From Pseudomonadota bacterium (GTDB lineage: Bacteria; Pseudomonadota; Gammaproteobacteria; Burkholderiales; Rhodocyclaceae): 64,000 nucleotides of DNA. The translations under genes were made by a program, and so were the position numbers. The first letter of the stretch is position 1. Each line of letters starts with the position of its first letter. The stretch is from contig JAFEDJ010000036.1 of assembly GCA_018241685.1 (NCBI GenBank), positions 1 through 64,000 on the forward strand, in the 5' to 3' direction. The notes beneath the pieces are model-generated. The model searched no databases, was not told the origin of the DNA, and saw only the letters and a program-made list of their open reading frames with translations. Shown here one piece after another: positions 61,460-64,000 of the stretch.

Positions 61460-64000
61460 CTAGCGCAGCAAGCTCAGTCCCCTCGCCCGCGCCAGGGCCG
61501 CCGAGCGACTTGAGACGTCGAGCTTGCGGTAAAGGTTTTGCAGATGCCACTTGATGGTGGTCAGCGAGACATGGGTGCGGTCAGCCAATTGCTGGTTGGA
61601 CAGGCCAGCATCGACCAAGCCGAGCAGTTCGATTTCGCGGCGGGTCAGTGCGCTCAGCAGGCGCGGCGTTTCAGGCTGTGCCTTCAGTTCATTCCGGGCT
61701 ACCGGGTCGTCCCCGGGCAGGCGTTGGCAGATTTCGGCGAAGAAGCGCTGCTCCTCCTGCAGGGCGAAGCCCGCGGCGGTCAGCTTTTTCTCCGTAAGCA
61801 GCACTGCGAGGATATCTGCGTGATCCGCAAAGGGGCGGACAATGCGCCGGGGTGCGGCGATGCCGATGGCTCGTGTCATGTGGCGGACCGCCATTTGCCC
61901 CCGGTCGGAGCGGAGAGCCAGAGCTGCCCGGCCCAACTCGAGGTCGACCAGCGTCGCCATGCGGCCGTTTGCCCTGGCTTTGAACGCTTCGGCAGCCAGC
62001 GCCGTATCCGCCTGCGCCAGACGCCCGGTCGCGGCCAACAGGTCGATCACCGCCAAATCCAGCAACTCCTGCAGATGGGCAATGGTGCTGGTGGGCGGCG
62101 CAGGATTCGGCTGGCCGGCTGGATCGCAGACCAGGCCGATGCGAAGGCCCTCGGCGATAGCTTCCTCTTTGCGCCCCAGCCCGATCAGGCGGCGGATCAG
62201 AAGGCAGGACAGCATCAACGCCAGGCGCGGCGGATAGCAGGCTGCCGCCTCGCGCAGGACACCTGGCGCGAGCGCATCATCTGCCTCTCCCTGCCACAGT
62301 AGCAAGGCCGCCTCCACGCCGCAGCTGGCCGCTTCGAGAAATCCATGATGTCGCGACGAAAGAATGCCGATCTGGATCAACTGCCGGGCCTCGGCGTCGA
62401 GCCCCATCTGGATGGCGCACTTGGCGCCGATCAGCGCCAGGGTACCGGCGATCCCCGAGGTATCGCCGAGGGCGGCACGGGCCGAGGCAAGGGCAGCGAC
62501 CAGTTCCGGGTAGGCGGTCGCATAGTCGCCTTCGTAGACCGAGATCAGCGCGGCGTAAGCCGCCACCCAGCCATCGACGTAGGCGCTGTTGGTCTGGAAT
62601 GCCGATTCCCGGGCTGCCTGCAGCGAACGGCGCACCTGGACGAAGCGGAACTGGTTGGTGAAATAGCAGCTTTCAATGCAGTGGGCGGCCGCGATGTTGA
62701 AGGCATCGTCCGCCCCCTTGCCCGCCTCGGCCAGCCATTCCCCGGCCCCCCGGTGGGCGTCCTCGAGACGATCGGTCAGGCTGTCGATAGAGGTCCGGAG
62801 AATGGCGATACGCCGCTGCAAGGCCGACCGCCTGCCGGCATCGACCGGCTGGCCCGGCTCCCCCTGGATACGCTGTTCAAGCTCGACACTCTGCTGCCGG
62901 GCATATTCGTAACGGCGCCGGAACGACAGCGCCCAGGCAAACCAATATTCGGCTTCCGGACCGGCTTGCTGGCCACCCTCGTGCAAGCGTTCGATCCACT
63001 GGATGTACTGCGGCAGATCGCCCTGGTCGCGGACGAAGCCAGGTGCCGCCTGCTCGAGGATCCGACAGGCGAATCTCGCTTCGCCCGCATCGAGGGCGTA
63101 ATCGATCGCTTCGCGCCAGTAACCGTTCCTTTCACACCACGCCGCTGCCTGCCGTAGCACCTGCCGCCGCCGCTCGCGGGGTAGAACACGCTCCGCCTCG
63201 TCGAGCAGGAACTCGCGGAACAGGCCATGCAACCGATACCAGTGGCGGTTGCGGTCGAGCGGAATGATGAAGACGTTGCGCTGCAGCAGGTAAGCCAGGT
63301 CGTCCCCGGCCCGCTCGCTGCCGGTGGCATGGCTGCAAAGATCGAGGCTGAAGGTGCGCAGCAGCCCGATGCACAGCAGGAAGTCCCGCACCTCGGCCGG
63401 AAACCCCGACAGGACCTGGCGGTTCAGCAGGTGGGCCAAGCCTTCGTCGGAACCGGAAAACCCGGTCAACGCCGCCAGAGGTTGCGAAGTGTTGCTCAGG
63501 ATGATCTGTGCCATGCGCACGGCGGCCGGCCAGCCCTCGGTGTGGCGGGCCACCTCGGCCTGCCCTTGGGAGCCGATTCGGGAACACAGTTCGGCACCGA
63601 GCACCCCGCCGACCTCTTCGCGATCGAAGCTGAGTTCGGCTGTCCCGACCTGGCGGATCAGGCCTTCGAGAAATGCCCGGGATACATTCAACGGCAAGGC
63701 CTCGGTGCTCGAAAAGACCACCTGGAGCGATGGCCGAGTCTGGAAGATCAGCTTGTCGAGCAGCGCCCCGAGGGCAACATCCTTGCAGTAGTTTAGGTTG
63801 TCGACAAAGAGGGTGAGCGGAATCGGATAACGGTCGATCAACTCGAGCAGTGCATCAATCCGTCGCTCAAGTGTGTCGTGGCCGTGAAATAGTGCCTGCG
63901 TTGGGTGTTGAGCCGATTCGCGGTTGTCGAGCAGGGCACCGAGAGCACCGAGTACGCCGTCGATCGTGCTGTCCCGTTCGTCGAGCCCGAACCACAGGCA
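61460..64000 (-). CDS. MalT-like LuxR-family regulator, 5' end beyond the window
   Basis: At least 846 residues, open to base 64000, where CLWFGLDERDSTIDG aligns with [15 protein letters not shown] of the 8481-11240 protein. Walker B LFVDNLN is present; Walker A lies outside. Then the helical repeat region and the C-terminal LuxR helix-turn-helix ([38 protein letters not shown]), nearly identical to its paralogue. The recognition helices differ at few positions, so both may bind related promoters (inference). Confidence 0.9.
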   Translation of the reverse strand, partial: CLWFGLDERDSTIDGVLGALGALLDNRESAQHPTQALFHGHDTLERRIDALLELIDRYPIPLTLFVDNLNYCKDVALGALLDKLIFQTRPSLQVVFSSTEALPLNVSRAFLEGLIRQVGTAELSFDREEVGGVLGAELCSRIGSQGQAEVARHTEGWPAAVRMAQIILSNTSQPLAALTGFSGSDEGLAHLLNRQVLSGFPAEVRDFLLCIGLLRTFSLDLCSHATGSERAGDDLAYLLQRNVFIIPLDRNRHWYRLHGLFREFLLDEAERVLPRERRRQVLRQAAAWCERNGYWREAIDYALDAGEARFACRILEQAAPGFVRDQGDLPQYIQWIERLHEGGQQAGPEAEYWFAWALSFRRRYEYARQQSVELEQRIQGEPGQPVDAGRRSALQRRIAILRTSIDSLTDRLEDAHRGAGEWLAEAGKGADDAFNIAAAHCIESCYFTNQFRFVQVRRSLQAARESAFQTNSAYVDGWVAAYAALISVYEGDYATAYPELVAALASARAALGDTSGIAGTLALIGAKCAIQMGLDAEARQLIQIGILSSRHHGFLEAASCGVEAALLLWQGEADDALAPGVLREAAACYPPRLALMLSCLLIRRLIGLGRKEEAIAEGLRIGLVCDPAGQPNPAPPTSTIAHLQELLDLAVIDLLAATGRLAQADTALAAEAFKARANGRMATLVDLELGRAALALRSDRGQMAVRHMTRAIGIAAPRRIVRPFADHADILAVLLTEKKLTAAGFALQEEQRFFAEICQRLPGDDPVARNELKAQPETPRLLSALTRREIELLGLVDAGLSNQQLADRTHVSLTTIKWHLQNLYRKLDVSSRSAALARARGLSLLR

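Overview
The window reads as a GC-rich betaproteobacterial chromosome segment, most like the Rhodocyclales group of facultative denitrifiers (Zoogloeaceae, Azonexaceae or Sterolibacteriaceae type). That placement rests on family content only: an ethylbenzene-dehydrogenase-type molybdoenzyme, norQ/norD/norE/norF-like genes, paired DUF1302/DUF1329 genes and two methyl-accepting chemotaxis proteins. No rRNA, tRNA or CRISPR array was seen.

Layout. 1-599: the 5' end of an IS701-family element that runs out of the window, abutting the C-terminal part of an AraC-type regulator. 817-6286: a small conserved protein, a chemoreceptor, an AveC-family membrane protein, an alpha/beta hydrolase and a transglutaminase-like protein. 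6325-13801 (minus): norQ-norD, a MalT-like LuxR regulator, a multi-pass membrane protein, norE, norF and a small membrane protein; the catalytic norCB genes are absent. 13878-17149 (minus): chemoreceptor, porin and small periplasmic binding protein. 17358-23838 (minus): operon gamma-beta-alpha-chaperone-FAD oxidoreductase encoding a periplasmic molybdenum C-H hydroxylase. 24050-32541 (minus): Cache protein, MaoC hydratase, acetoacetyl-CoA synthetase, acyl-CoA ligase, enoyl-CoA isomerase/hydratase, DUF7064-like protein and acyl-CoA dehydrogenase. 32872-41012 (minus): envelope module DUF1302-DUF1329-YCF48-RND-DUF1329. 41176-50295 (minus): MaoC-HpcH/HpaI-acyl-CoA dehydrogenase, then Old-Yellow-Enzyme, ketoacyl-synthase/DUF35 fusion, SCP-x-like thiolase, CoA-transferase and an ABC substrate-binding protein. 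50541-57881: SDR, tyrosine phosphatase and a decayed molybdopterin oxidoreductase gene (plus); thiolase-etfB-etfA (minus); APH-type kinase with a small partner (plus). 58106-61145: a second AveC-like gene, an IS3-family element with a broken transposase, the 3' remnant of an IS701-family element and a truncated SDR. 61460-64000: a second MalT-like regulator, cut by the window edge.

How it fits together (inference). The core looks like a catabolic island for a hydrophobic, probably alicyclic or side-chain-bearing substrate such as a terpenoid or steroid. Outer-membrane DUF1302/DUF1329 proteins and an RND permease would move it. The molybdoenzyme would hydroxylate an unactivated carbon with water. 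Ligases, acyl-CoA dehydrogenases with ETF, hydratases, an aldolase-like lyase, two thiolases and a kinase for hydroxyacyl-CoA would degrade the acid. The best evidence that these genes form one system is a 14-bp operator-like motif, consensus GTATGCTAGCGWAC, found at eight sites in front of six of the transcription units; no TetR-like regulator for it is present in the window.
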